This document shows positions 48,293 to 61,600 of a DNA stretch of 64,000 nucleotides, one piece after another. Below the pieces are notes generated by a model. It was not told the origin of the DNA. It was given only the letters and a program-made list of their open reading frames with translations, and ran no database searches. Position 1 is the first letter of the stretch. Every line of letters starts with the position of its first letter. Origin of the DNA: Monilinia fructicola (Eukaryota; Ascomycota; Leotiomycetes; Helotiales; Sclerotiniaceae); assembly GCA_008692225.1 (NCBI GenBank), contig VICG01000011.1:1426001-1490000 (forward strand). Reading direction: 5' to 3'. The translations under genes were made by a program, and so were the position numbers.

Positions 48293-51200
48293 CTACTCTA
48301 TTCCATGTCGTTCACGCTCTTCTTTCCCGTCCCCTTTGAAAGCATTCTTAATCTTGTCAACCATCTTCCCCAGTCCCCCAAACAGGCTTGCAAACCCAAA
48401 ACTCCACCCTCGAATCCCGACCGTGTAAATGAAGAAGTAAACCAAAGCCCAGTTACTAACACAGAACGCTAAGAAGGTACCAAAATATTTCCATTTGTCT
48501 CTCGGAACCGCATTCAACGTCCTCATATATTCCTCTCCACTGGCATATGGGCCGCATCCACAATTTGCCGTAGCATCCGGATTCGTCAGATATACCACTC
48601 CGGCCGAAGTAACAAAGTCACCGGCGTAAGAGGAGCACGATTGACCCGATGGAGGATTGAAGTATGCAGATTCAGTAGAAGCACATTTCACGGGAACATT
48701 GGAGAGTGTAGCGGCCAGGACGCCGCCAATCCAATAAGTGGCTGGATTAAGATAGTAGAGTCAGGAGCGCCAGAAGGCAGGAAATTGGGGGTAAGGGCGG
48801 ACGACACTGTTGGAGAGGGTGAACATGATGAAGAAGATGGGGAGCATGTTGGAGATCACGGTAAAGGAGGGGGCAAAGGCTCAGATCCATCGACCCCAGG
48901 AGGCTTGGAATAGGAGCTGTGAACGGGTTAGTGACTTGTGAGCGGAAAAGAATTCGTGGAGAATGAATAACTTACGAGAAGGATCGCCATGAGGAATACA
49001 TAACGGGAAGTGGAAGAGTCGCCTGGGGGACCAGCAGGCCAATACCAGAGCGCCCAACAGATTCCGGCTGAAAAAATGGCCATCGGGATCTCAGCAACGA
49101 TGTTTGCAGTACAGAAAGCAACCCAGCCGTAAATTTTCGAGGGAAGTTCCCGAGCTTCCCAAAGGGCACGATTTTGATAGAACTTCGGCACGACAGAATT
49201 GACGATGGTAGGTGGAATGAGGATGATCAACGATAAAGCGAACATTAGATACTGCATATCCGTGATACTGTGACCCAAATGCCAAACTGTGAAGCCGTTG
49301 AAAACACCAATTATGACGGATGTGGAAAGTTTTCCATGGAGGTATGATGAATCGCGCCAGTATTGGATGAAGAGACGTTTAGTCAATTTCCTTGCTAGAA
49401 GTCCGACCGGAGAAGCAAATTGAAGTTTGGAACTTGCCGTCGGAGCTGCGGATTGCCTACGCTCCGCTTTGATGCGCTCAAGTTCCTGCATAAGTTGTTT
49501 GTTTTCCTCGGAATTAAGCCATTCTTCGTTCCAGGTGAGTCTCTTTCCATCTCGACGCTTTCCATCCTTCGCAGCAGTCTCAAGGATAAACTTTGCAACA
49601 TTCCTTTGTGGAGGGCAGTGCACACCGCGATCGGCAAAGTAATTGAACACTGCAGAACCAGTCTCGCCAACGGGTCGAAGTAGAATGCGTTGCCACCTGG
49701 GTTTATGGCTAAGAGCATATCGAATTCTTCGATAAGGACCAAGGAAGGCTGATGGATGTTACAGATGATGGCTTGACCAGCTGCGGAAAGTTTCTTCGGG
49801 AAACAAATAGAATGAAAAGACTGAGAGTCGAGCCTGGAAGCAGGTTCATCCAACAACAATAGAAGATTAGGCTTTGCTGCTCGCTCGGCGCCAATTGTAA
49901 CTCTCTTCCTCTGCTCCACACCCAAAGATCTGACCGAAGCATCTTACCTATCCTATAATTCGAGAAGATCAACTAATTATCTTATCAGCATATTTGATCT
50001 TCTCGGCCTTTAGAACTTTATGTTCTTGACGAAGAATGGCAGGATATTCAAGGGCTTCTCGGACGGTAGCAGTTCTGTCATGAAGATCCATTTGCTCACA
50101 AAATCCGATACCTCTCTGGAATTCAGTACCCATGGTCTTCTATCAACCAACATATCACCTGTCACCGCGCCGGTTTTTTGGCGTTGAGAAAGAGTGTTCA
50201 AAAGTGTGATCTTTCCTGCACCGCTAACTCCCATCAGTGCTACCATGTGTCCAGGTTTTGCATAACCGTTGACTTTATCGAGAAGCTTGCCTTCACCACC
50301 AAGATATGGTACAGTGTACTCGACATTCTCCCACGTGAATATGCTTTCAGAGCCAGAGATGCTTGGGAGTGCTTTTTCTTGGGGTGGCTGTAGGGTATTA
50401 CTAGAAGAAGTTCCACTTGTAGGAACTGGATTAGCAGAGGATGTCTGGCTTTCTCCACCGGATGTATACTTTTCTGCCTTGACCTTGTTTTCTGTAGCTT
50501 TAGAGTGCTTGAATTCGAGGGCTCCGTTACTGCTAGATGTGAAATCAAATACTTTAGTCGCGATAGCAGTCACGAGGATGTAGAGAACAGTCCAAGCAAT
50601 GACTAAAAAACATTAGCAGCCGTAAGAGTTTACGCAGGCGATCATGGATATTTACCAACACCCAAATTCCTCCAAAGATGAGACCTTGAGTAATTGAAAC
50701 TTTCCTCGGGGTATCGAGAACTTGGTACGCTCAAGCTTCCAAGTTCAGCTCCAGTAGAAACGCAACTCTGGAATTCGGGATTTGTATATCCTGGACCACG
50801 GGGTACAATTTGATCCGGGGCACAAGAGATGTTATTGGTGTAGAATTCGTTTGAGAGGACAGCTTCAAAGGCGTATGATATAGGATTGAGGTAGGGAAGC
50901 CATCCCAACCATATCTCAGATAATAACTATGGTTTGGGAATCATATATCCGCTGTAGATACTATATTTTTTGTCAATAAAGAGAATCACTCGAGGAATAA
51001 ATGTGACCTACATCAGAAGGTTTAATCCAACGCCAGAAAACCTAACAGCATCATTGATTGATGGCGAGACTGCGGCAAACATGCGGTATAAGGCGATGAC
51101 ACAAATGGTCGCAAGGTAAATGAACAATACGTAGATGCAGGATTTTCCAGCATCCACATCAAGACCGGTGATAAAATACTGTGATCGTTAGTACAATTCC

Positions 51201-53301
51201 TCCGTGAATCAGAATAACCTGGTACTTACAACTATAATAGAGAGCGGGATAACCTGTACAAATAACACTGGGAAATCTTGAACAAGACAAGCAACTACAA
51301 CAGCGGAGTGTCAATAGAAGGCATAATCCTTGTGTCTAGAAATAATAGGTCTACCAGTAACAGCCTTCGTTAGTTACGACAACTGAATCCATTCCAAAAA
51401 AGAGGATAGGGAAGTAAATAGTACTACCATGCGAGAAATCTCCCTGTATGTTGATTGCTTGTTGGTAGAACAATGAGCCAACAATAAAACTGATGGAGAT
51501 AATAAAGAATTTAATAAAGAATTTAATATACAAAGTTATCTTATCTCCAAGAGTCAATTCAAATTCACGCTTTGTGCAAGCATAGACTTGACGAAAGAGA
51601 GAGACATTATAAGGCGAGCGCGAACCCACAGTTCTCGATTTGGTCTCTTCAACCGAAGCCTTGAACTGCCGTGCGCCGACGTGGTCGGTTTCATGTAACA
51701 TTATTTCATATGATTCAACATCTTTCAAAAGGAGTTTATAATCTTCGCTTTCTCTGAATGCTTTCTCGAGCTCAACCGGGTCTTTTGGAACAGGACTTTG
51801 GGAATTCTCCTGGAAACGACGTTCATTAGGAGCCTACAAGCTGTTAGAAAATCTGCGGTAGTCTGTCTCGGAGGACAGCAATATCCTAACCTCTCGAAGT
51901 AGTACTTGGCATCATCTGCTGGACCTGAATATACCATTCGTTCCTCATCATTTCCTAATACATTGTCCATGAGCTCATATATTTGTTCTCCAGCTTGGTA
52001 GAGGGTAAGTAGGGTTGTCCTGTTGCTAATATCAGTTACTACTCTAAGAGAGTTCGCATAGTCCAATGCAGTCGATGCATCAAGTTCACGAGTAGAATTG
52101 TTCCAAGAAACGACTGTGCTCTTAGTAGCAATGGTCTGTGCAATAGAAACTCGCTTGCGTTTACCCCCTGAGACACCTCAGACGAAAGCCTTTATAAATT
52201 GTTAGAAATCCTCCCACATTCACCATCGGTAAGCATATGAAAACTCACATCTCCAACTAGAGTATGACGCGTATGAGAGATACCAAACATCTTCAAGAGT
52301 TCCGTAATTATCGTAGAGATATCTCCCTTTTCGTGCTTCTTCGTCTTATTCAAGAGTGAGAAATCCAAAGTTTGTTCAACTGCAAGTCTTGGAAAGTGTT
52401 GATCGTCCTCCTCATTATAGTTGACTTCTCCTCGGTAGTGCTTTGCTTGCTCTTCAGCAGCAATGCCTCCATATGGCACTTCTCCAGTAACACCTGCATA
52501 ATCACCCCTCTTATTTTAAATAGCTTTAAGGAATATGCTACACCCAGAACCAGGTCTTCCCAAAACAAGAAGCATCTATCCATCCCTTACACAGCCAGTA
52601 AAATCATGGATTACATCGCGTTTCTGGCCATGAGATCCAGGTTTAGGGGATAGTGAGATAAACCGCTACAGTAATTTGTACAGGTCAGGCCCGAAAGTCT
52701 ACATCAAATAGATTACTTTGGGACATTGTGTCAATGAGTAGAGACAAATGCTTACACCCATGACAGCCGAAGGAAGAGTCTTGACATAAGTTGAATTTGC
52801 TCCAGTACCCTGTACAGTGAGGTTCTTATATACCATGCCAACCTTCATAGAACTTCCTCTCGAGTCCCGTTCCTCGAAATGGCCATCCGTAAGAAAGCCC
52901 CCCAACATGAATTCATCCTCATCCTCCACGGCGATTTCTTCAAGCCTTTCATCCTCTCCATGTGCTTCGATATCTTCATCACCAGTCTTTTGTGGCCGGC
53001 GACTAGCGTTGGTCAGAATTCTCCTTAGTGCCAGGGAGTTTCGATGTGCAGTTGCTGAACTTCTCTGTGAACGATTTCTTGACAGACGTGTGAGATGCTT
53101 GCGCAAATGATCATAGTCTTGCATGGCGGCAGAGCAATTGACAGATCCGCCTTGTTCATTTTCTCCCCATGTTCCATCATTGTTTATCTCACCCTCAGAG
53201 GATGAGCGATCCTCTGGGTGAGCGAGTCCTCCGCGATGATTTTCAGAATGTAATGGGATTTGGGCTCCTTCACGGCCCTCGGCAGCTCTCCCTGCGTACA
53301 T
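48293..53301 (-). pseudogene. PDR-type ABC transporter (ABC-G), decayed
   Basis: A full-size pleiotropic drug resistance pump relic. In coding order: N-terminal region (53301-52740), first nucleotide-binding domain (GRPGSGCSI near 52555, GGKRKRVSI near 52160, SWNNSTRELDASTALDYA near 52100), first membrane domain (51728-50650), second nucleotide-binding domain (LMGVSGAGKITLLNTL near 50200, [10 protein letters not shown] near 49915, [32 protein letters not shown]), second membrane domain (49400-48900) and C-terminal part (48691-48293, FFIYTVGIRGWSFGF). The order is correct, but the frame is broken in many places. Stops include one just after the first P-loop (LKAI*NK) and TGA at 48881-48883 and 48761-48763 within otherwise continuous homology. 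The conserved P-loop Thr is Ile in both nucleotide-binding domains. The reading frame continues upstream of 53301 (HHQFYTYDER), so the original start was further out. It cannot make a functional pump. Confidence 0.92.
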
Positions 53302-56300
53302 CCGCTCGTCATATGTGTAGAATTGATGATGGCTGCACGCAAAGTGTCATGAGTCGACAGGCAGAAAGTTTACGGAACAAAAGGTAAAAGCAAAGAAGAC
53401 TATGGATATATGAGAATCAGGGGTGATGCTTAGAGATGCTTGTGGAGGCTATCACTAGTGAATTTTTCAACTTCGCTTCAAATATTGGAAAGGATCATAA
53501 ATCATGGAATCAAAATCTTCAGAGGATAGTAATCATTGAGGGTACCGGAACTCTAACGCCAAGGGTGCCCTCATGCATACTTGATATCCCCGTTCTGAAT
53601 CCAACATGGACTGTACAGAGTGTCGTGAAGTAATACCAGCGCGATAGGGTATGGTGGGATGCAGCATCTTTCTTTTCCAGTTGATCTGTAACCACTTTAT
53701 CAATCAAAGAGAAACTCCATAACTGGAAATTTGCTGATATTGTGTAACTTGTGCGTGACCCAATTCAATGGTCTTTCCTGTACACTTGTAGAATCGTATT
53801 TCGTACCAAAATAACCATAAGAGTGGATTGGTTTATTCAGGAATGCAAGATTGAAATAGAAATATAGATTGATGGGTCGGAGTCATTGATGAGTTGACTC
53901 ATGATGATAAGGTACCATGTTCGAATCAGTTGAGCCATGGCACAGTATTGCGAGTCCATGATGAAAACTTTCCATTTCCTAGCGTAGTAAATGGCAACTA
54001 GCAATTACAGAGATGAAAAGAAGCTACCCCCGTTTGTTGAGAGATGGGACCGGGGACGATGATAAGGGGACTAAGACAGACCTAGTAAAGTCTATCAAGG
54101 GAAGATCCATCTATGGCGAAGTAGTAGTTCATAAGGAGAAAAGGAGAAGGATTGAAGATCCTTTCCTGTTAAATAAGGTTACTGTCTACTGTACAGAGTA
54201 GAGCACCAGGTGGACTAAGCAGTACACTATACCGTTTATGTAATACACTACATCATTTATATCCCCACTAATCTGAGAAGGATCAAAATTAGCTGAATGT
54301 CTTTTAATAGAAATACTATATTTATAGACTATGCCTATTATATAGACTATGAGAATGAAAATGAAAAGTGGCTAAAGTTCTCCTCTAAGTCCATTAGCTG
54401 AATGCTTACTGGTGAACTTACCAATATTCCCATCTTGGAAGGGGTGAGTTAGGTATCCCTAGTTGTAATTAGTATTTACAATCACAGTAGAACTTTCTAG
54501 CTCAATTGTCGTCAAGACGGAAGGTAAGAAAGAGTTCAACCAGAATGTCAACCACGCGTTCAGTTCTTGACTCCCTGTCTACCCCCAGAACCTAAATTCC
54601 GAATCGGCTGCTACTGTACAGTATTTAAAAGGCGGGAGAAAAGATGCATAAAACTAGACTGGTTAGCAAATCGTAAGCGAAGACCCGGCTATGCGAATGC
54701 CAAGGTCTACTAGACGAGCAGGTCTCCGTATTTGCCCCCTGCTTTTGTTTGGGTGCATATGAAAAATCTTATAGCAACCTCAGATTATTGACTACCTACC
54801 TACTTGATATTTGAGGTTCGTTTCTACCCCTCAGGTATTGTGTTGTGTTTTATCATCTCTCCGTGTTGCAGTACGGGTGTTGCGGATAAATATTTGATGA
54901 GAAATCCAACGTTCCTCTTGAAACTCTACAGCGGTCTTATCGATCACGTATTCTTCTTAGCCCTGGTCTCTTCTAGAGAGAAACCTTCAGTTTCATGCAA
55001 TGAATATCAGACTCAACTACAATCTCAGTGTACGTCACCAACATGATAACAAATGCATGCTTGTTTTGCACTATACCCGCCGATGAATTTCATTACCAAC
55101 CAAAGTCCGGATGAATCCCTCTGCACCAAATTTGACTGGGTGAATAGTTTCACCCAGACAAGCTTTCAATATCTTTTGACAGATAGATGAGTTGTACGCC
55201 GAGGAAATGTAGAGAACAAATTTGCCGACTATTTGACTGAAGACGGTTCAACTTTCCTTGATTACGGAACTCCCTCTTATGTCGTCCTCGAGCTCATAAC
55301 CTCATACGCGACTAATATTAAAATGACTTTCTTAAACCTCGCCGTATTTTGGGGGGAGATTCGGGGGATCCAATTTTATAAATTCATACATCTGATTGAA
55401 TATCAATGGTAAACACAATTGATTCCAACAAAAAGTATGCCAGGTGACAACTTGATATCAAACTTCAATCTAATGTATGAAAATTCAAAACTAATCCCTC
55501 GGCGTGAGGAGTTTTGAGGTGATTACCGTGCAAAGTGCCAAGATCAGAAGCTGACGGGTAGTTCCACGCTCGAAGATGCTCAAATTCAGATGTCCAACGT
55601 CCGAGATATCGCACAAATCTTCCCATATCGGCACATATACATATCCCTTCATGCAACATCTCCCCGGTAAGACTTTGTAGTACTGTATCGATCCCTTTCC
55701 TCCCAAGGCAGAGAACATTTACTTGGTCGATGAATCAAAGGTCTCGGGAATGAAATATATTGGATAATCTGAGACCGAAGGAGTGGATTGAAAATCCGTT
55801 TTTATCCAATGTGTTTCTTGTTGGATATTATAACTGTTTTTATTGGTGTCAGATACGGCTACGGTTTCTCCAAAGAATGACCAGCTGTTACTTCTGGCTT
55901 TGCTTCCTAGCTTCCGAGCAACGTGTATGGATTACCTTGACGACAATTCAACAACCCAGTTCCAAAGATCCCCAACGAGAAACAATAGCAGCGATAGTAT
56001 TGTCTAAAAACCAAAGTTTCAATTCACCGCCAAACAATTCTGGACTTTCACATCAAGCAAAGATCCTACCAGGCAGATCATCAATCATAAAACGTCAATC
56101 TTATATCCTTGGCATACCAAAATGCACACGTGTGACTATTTCGTCTGTCACAAGAGACCAGCTCAAGCCGCAAATAACCAAATCATACAACCTCCCGAAC
56201 AACATCCGATACGCCACCCTATATAAACATCACGAAGGAGTACCCAAATTTTTCAATCCAGTCACATTCATTCCAATGCCCGACCCTTATTCTGATCCAA

Positions 56301-56307
56301 TGCCCCT
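53302..56307. other. 3 kb intergenic spacer
   Basis: No gene supported. The left edge holds the 5' remnants of the ABC relic. The remainder has short motif-less frames on both strands. The plus frame 55760-56443 overlaps the 3' end of the GPI-type gene in antisense and is probably a shadow. Confidence 0.5.
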
Positions 56308-57187
56308 CTACATGAAAACAGCAAATGCAACACCGAGACCAGCAATCGCGACGACTCCTCCATTGCTAGATAGAGATACGGCACCACCAGTGGAGATAGC
56401 TAATTCATCCGGAGTCAGCAAGATGGTAAATGTCCGAATTTAGCGAGAAACAAACCTGGAGAAGTAGAAGTAGAAGTAGCGGAAGTACCACCGGCTTCCG
56501 ATGCCGATGCCGCCCCTTCACCTGAAGCAGACGCAGACGCAGACTCAGACGCAGCACCTTTCCCGGTATTTCCAGCCCCAGCACCTTTCCCAGTATTTCC
56601 AGTGCCCGCTCCTTCCGCCGAGCTGGCTCCCGTCTCATTAGCAGATCCCGCCTCTGCTGTCTTGGTACCCTTTTCTCCGGATCCTCTTGCCCCTCCTGTA
56701 GGTGAAGCGATACCACTCTCACCTGCGGCCATTGCACCACCTCCAGTGGCCTTGGCTGAACCACTTCCATAACCGGCACCTTTACCGGAACCTGCTCCCC
56801 CAGTAGCCTTAGCAGAACCTGCTCCTTGTGCCCCCGTAGCCTTAGCAAAACCTCCACTGGCCTTAGCTACACCAACAGCCCCCGTTCCCTTAGCGAATCC
56901 CAGTTCATTAGAATCCTTACGGCGGTATGGTCCATGTAAAATCCGGGCAGCTACCTTGGGCTTTGCACCTGTTCCACTGGCCTTGGCAGCTCCAAGCCCA
57001 GTGGGCTTAGCGGCTCCCAATCCAGTGGGTTTAGCGGCTCCCAAGACAGGTTTTACTTGCTGAGGATCCCTGAAAACATGTTAGTTGGGATGAAGGTTTA
57101 TATCGAGAGAAAAATTGGAGTGCTTACAGTTAAAGCAGAGACGGTGGCGGCAGTGATGGCCAAGAATAGAGCGTTGGAGTATTGCAT
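56308..57187 (-). CDS. secreted Gly/Ala/Ser-rich protein with GPI-anchor-type C-terminus
   Basis: Three exons, 57187-57128, 57059-56456 and 56399-56308, join in frame to 251 residues. The first 20 residues, MQYSNALFLAITAATVSALT, are a signal peptide. The mature part is low-complexity: GLGAAKPT repeated at the start, then AKATG/AKASG units, then Gly-Ser-Ala-Glu stretches with GNTGKGA repeats. The last exon encodes AISTGGAVSLSSNGG followed by VVAIAGLGVAFAVFM and a stop: a hydrophobic tail after a small-residue site, as in GPI-anchored fungal wall proteins. The acceptor CCTCAG (10 bp beyond a nearer CAG) was chosen because only it keeps the frame. A short basic section KVAARILHGPYRRKD interrupts the repeats. 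Cell-wall or surface location is inferred; the function is unknown. Confidence 0.8.
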
Positions 57188-58628
57188 TGTGAAGATTTGA
57201 TTTCGATATCGAACCTGAGGAAGATCTGGATATGACGAAGGTATATATTGTGGTTAAAGGACCTGCTTTAAAAAAAGACCAGCTTTGGGTTGGGAACTGA
57301 GTGAATGAATGTACGAATGATGATGAAAATAAATTGTGAAGACAGTGATGAAAACCCGCCTTATAACTTGCCAAAGCGCTTGGCAAAAGAAAATCCCATG
57401 ATCCCAAAAAAAGAGAGCATAAACTTCAACCCAGAGAAGATCCCACATAATGGGCAACGTACGAAAGTACCAACCAGTCACCAGCTAGAGACACGGGTAA
57501 ATTCAAAGACTAAGTCAACTGGCACTTTTCCGCCACCCCTTCCACGTCCATATTGACGTTCTATTCTTAGAGGTCCACGCATCGGGCATAAAAGAAGTTG
57601 GGGCCGAGGAATTTTTTGCATATTCATCGGGTTTCCTTGCCCAGAAACCACTTGAAAGATTGATAGACGCCGGGAAAAATATGGCTGTGGCGGCTGGAGT
57701 CATAGATGCCCTTGGGATATCTCGCACAGACGGTCTGACCGAGTTGGAGTGGAGGGCTGCATTCACTTAAACTTTACCAAACAATAAAGCCCAGCCCAAC
57801 TTTGATTTCGGACGACAAGTCTTCCATTTTGCGAATGTTTATACAATAGTGGCGGCAAGATATTCGTTACGGAAAAAAGATAAGAAATCTCAATTCTTTG
57901 AACTTTGCTTGAACGATGGATACAGTCTCGACCATAGCTACATCCCATCGAATGAAGAGTGATGGCCAAGTCTCTACTGACTTCATTCGCAGAACTATGG
58001 ATCATAATTCTACTTCCATGTCTGAATGTAGAGTTCAAAGTCACCTAAATAGAGGAGAATGATACTCACTCACTGGCACATTAGCCAGTTCTGAAACCGG
58101 GCGAGTATCACATGTGGAAAATGCACTTGCCTCTTCGGCACAGGTTGCCTACTAGCTTGTTTTGAAAGTATATAGTCATGATTTTAAAAGACAGAAGAGT
58201 CTATTGAATTTGAATGATTCTTCGAACGAGCACGACCTCTTAAAGCATTACTAGAGTTTTCATCTATCATTCAAGCAATTGGCCGGCCAAACCAAATGCT
58301 ACATCTTCAGCCCTACAAGAACAAGCAACTAGGTAGATGTCTGTGCCTTCTAAAAGATCTCCACCACGGCTTACTCGTTAGATCCTTGAATCGTGAAGAC
58401 TGCCAGCTCTTTATGCCTTTTGAAATCAACCGACGCGATTTTACAAGGCAAAAATTGCATCTATATGAAGAATCTAGTGATCTCATCAAGATCAAAGCGA
58501 TAACTGCATATTTGCATGATAAATTTAGAATGATCGGCTCGCTTGATCAACATGATTTCGAACGCGAGTGGGAAAAGCAACGTCGCCTAAAGACGCGAAT
58601 TCCGAAACCTTGTTTCATACCTCAAAGC
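57188..58628. other. spacer with two unassigned protein-like frames
   Basis: A plus-strand frame at about 57510-57770 without a start codon reads like real protein (FLAQKPLERLIDAGKNMAVA, GLTELEWRAAFT). A plus-strand ATG frame at 58296-58700 (134 codons, charged, FEREWEKQRRLKTR) overlaps the 3' end of MSH5. Neither can be assigned. The remainder shows nothing. Confidence 0.35.
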
Positions 58629-61600
58629 TCACTCTTGACATCCAGGATGTTTTCGAAGAATATTTCGGACGTCGATGACGGTATTGTTACTTCCAGATAG
58701 AGGGAAGTTTTGCTCAAGAAAACGTCTCCCAACCTTTTCCGCATCTTCCAAGTCTTGAGCATCCTTTTCAGACATATTTGCGGCAAGGGCTTCCATAAGG
58801 TCCTCTCCTCGAGCTGCTAACAATATCAAATCCTCGGCTCTCTCAACGATAGCAGAATCGATACCATTCATTGCAGCACAGGTAGTACCAAAGCTTGAAG
58901 TGCTTCTACCCAACACAAAATTGTATAGATATGTGACTTGATCGCCAGCCAGTTCAGCCAGTTTGTTCACATGAACTTCCATATGGCCAAAAGCCAATTC
59001 AGGTCTTGGAGACAAGAATCCGTTCTCGAATATTTCGTGGAAGTGGGTTGCTCCGAGTACTTTTGGTCGACGCGAACCGAGTCCAAGAAAATATTCGAAT
59101 ACCCCGCAAGCCAAGCCAGCCCCATCTGTTGAATTGGTACCTTTACCGAACTCATCAACAACAACAAGGCTGCGATGAGTGGCAAGTGTTGTACAGAGGG
59201 CTATTTGCTGCAGGTCAATCATGAATGCGCTCTGATTTCGGGAAACACTTTCACGGGTAGTGATCCGCGTCAATATTTTATCCGTGAGCCCTACAACTGC
59301 CTTCTCAGCCGGGACATAACTGCCAATGTGAGCCAAGTAAACAATAAGAGCAGTTTGCTTAAGATAGACACTCTTTCCAGAATAATTCGGCCCTGTCATA
59401 AGAAGCATACTTGGGCCATCGACAGCTTCTGACTCCTGGTCGGTGTTTGAAGAAGACTCCTCGTCATTGGCAGGACCTGATCCACCCTTAAGATAACAGT
59501 TGTTTGGGACATAAGACGGAACTGTAAGCTCTTGAAGAGGATGCCGCCCACCTTCAATATCGATCACGTTGTCTTGTGAAATAACTGGGGGTTTGAAACG
59601 ATACTTAGTAGCTCCAAGAGCAAGCGCCACGAGACAATCAAGTTCTCCACATAGATCTGATACCGTAACTAGGAGCTTCTCCTGCCCCAGTACACGCAAA
59701 GTGAGGCCATGAATGATTTCGATCTCCCTGTCTATTGAACGGGGATCAATCAGTCCGTGTTATAAAATAAAGGTTAAGCAACAACTTGCCTGTAATCATA
59801 CTATACAAATCTCCAACGTACTCGTCCATTTCCCTCATACGTGTATTTTTGTAATAGACTTTTTCGTCGCTGACAAAAGTCTGTGCCCATTCATCTTCAT
59901 CCGTCCCCTCGCCTTTGTATTTCCCTTCACCTGTATTGGGATCTAGTTGTACGACCGTCAAAAAACCTAGTTGTGGAAAATATATGCAATTTTCAATATA
60001 TTGACGAGCCCATTCGGGTAAATCATCTGTCATTTTCCTTTGAACTTCCGTGAGAAAACTTTCCATGCCATCATACGTTCTTTTCATTGCATCCAGCTCG
60101 GGGTCCACGCCTTGTCGAACCGTGATACGGTGTTGTTCGGCCGATCTCTCAAAATCGATCGTCTGGGTAATGACTTGACCAATGCCAAGAAGCTCATTAT
60201 GGCGGGTTTCAGCGAAAAACTAAGGTGCTGGATAAGTTTTTTGCAGCTCAGAAGCGATGGGTATTCTCACCTTGCTAGCAATCGACGTCTTGTTACCTGC
60301 TAATCCTCGTAATGCTTCAAGTATTTTGAGCGAATGAAAGGAGAATGAAAGAATGCTACCCCAAACACCCTTTTTAATAGCCGTTGCTCTCCCAGAGCTT
60401 CCACACGCACCTTTCTGAAGATGTATTACCACAGTTCTGATATCCTTGACACGTTTGAGACTCTTGCGAAGATCCTCTAATAAAGGTTGATTTTCGACAT
60501 TTACAAGAGTGCCTATTGTCCGGAGCCTCTCCTCGATGACTGACATGTCTATACTTGGTCTTAAAAACATCTTTCGAAGCTGTTGCCTACCCTGAGGTGT
60601 ACTAGCTAAATGATAGAACAGACCGAAGACTGATAGACTCTCCTTTGACCCCGATGTTGACTTGTTGGGGCCTTGCATATGTGAGTTCGGATGAGATTCG
60701 GACTGTATGATTTGGAGCGATGATAACGTGTCAGCATTCACAAACATTATATCGGCTAAAGAAAACATCTCGATGGTTCGGATCCTAAATGCAATCAATG
60801 CAGCCTCATCGTTGGGCAAGTACTCTACACTTCGTCGTCGTCCAAGGTAGCTAAGCACCGCACCAGCACAGCCAATCTAGAGAAATACTCGTTAGTAGAG
60901 CTACGTGATAGTGTTTTGATTCACCAGGGGGTAAGGGATAGAGTTTAAGACTCACCGAGAGTCTACTATCCAGGTCAATCCAGCCCGCGAGTCTCATTAA
61001 TCTTCCATGACGGCCAGTACCGCTTAGTTCTGCTTGATCATGTTTTCGATCTCCACCGAAGTCGTCTCCAGGAGTGGCAAGTGTCATACCGCCGCCTGTC
61101 ATGCCCGCAATTTCCAAGCTGGCCAATTTATTTTTTGCAGCCTCGTAGTAGAACTCGGCAGCCGGTCGAGAATCAAGGACGTATGAGCCAAATATTTCGT
61201 CTGCAGGGTCAGCTTAGCACAAGTGATAGTCTCTCACAAAGCCACATACTTGCATCTCCTCGATCAATACCCTTGGCATCTTTCTGAAGACGATCCTCTA
61301 GTGCCTCTTCGCAGCGAGTGCTTATTAGAATTACCGTAGCATAATTAGCGTGGACATTACCTATTGTTTGTCACGGAGACTTACCAGTAGGCTCTGCGTG
61401 GATTTTCAAGGTGTCAATTATGTCAAGTCCCGCCATACTGATGTCTGCCATCATGCACAACTTCTCTTCTCTGGCGATATAGTATGCACACCCAATTGTA
61501 CCACGCTCTTTCAACTCGACAGCCATTACAATTTCATTCATTGAGTCCGAATCTTCGCGTTCTTGAATATCAGAGTCATTCTCTTCAGCTTCAAGGTTAT

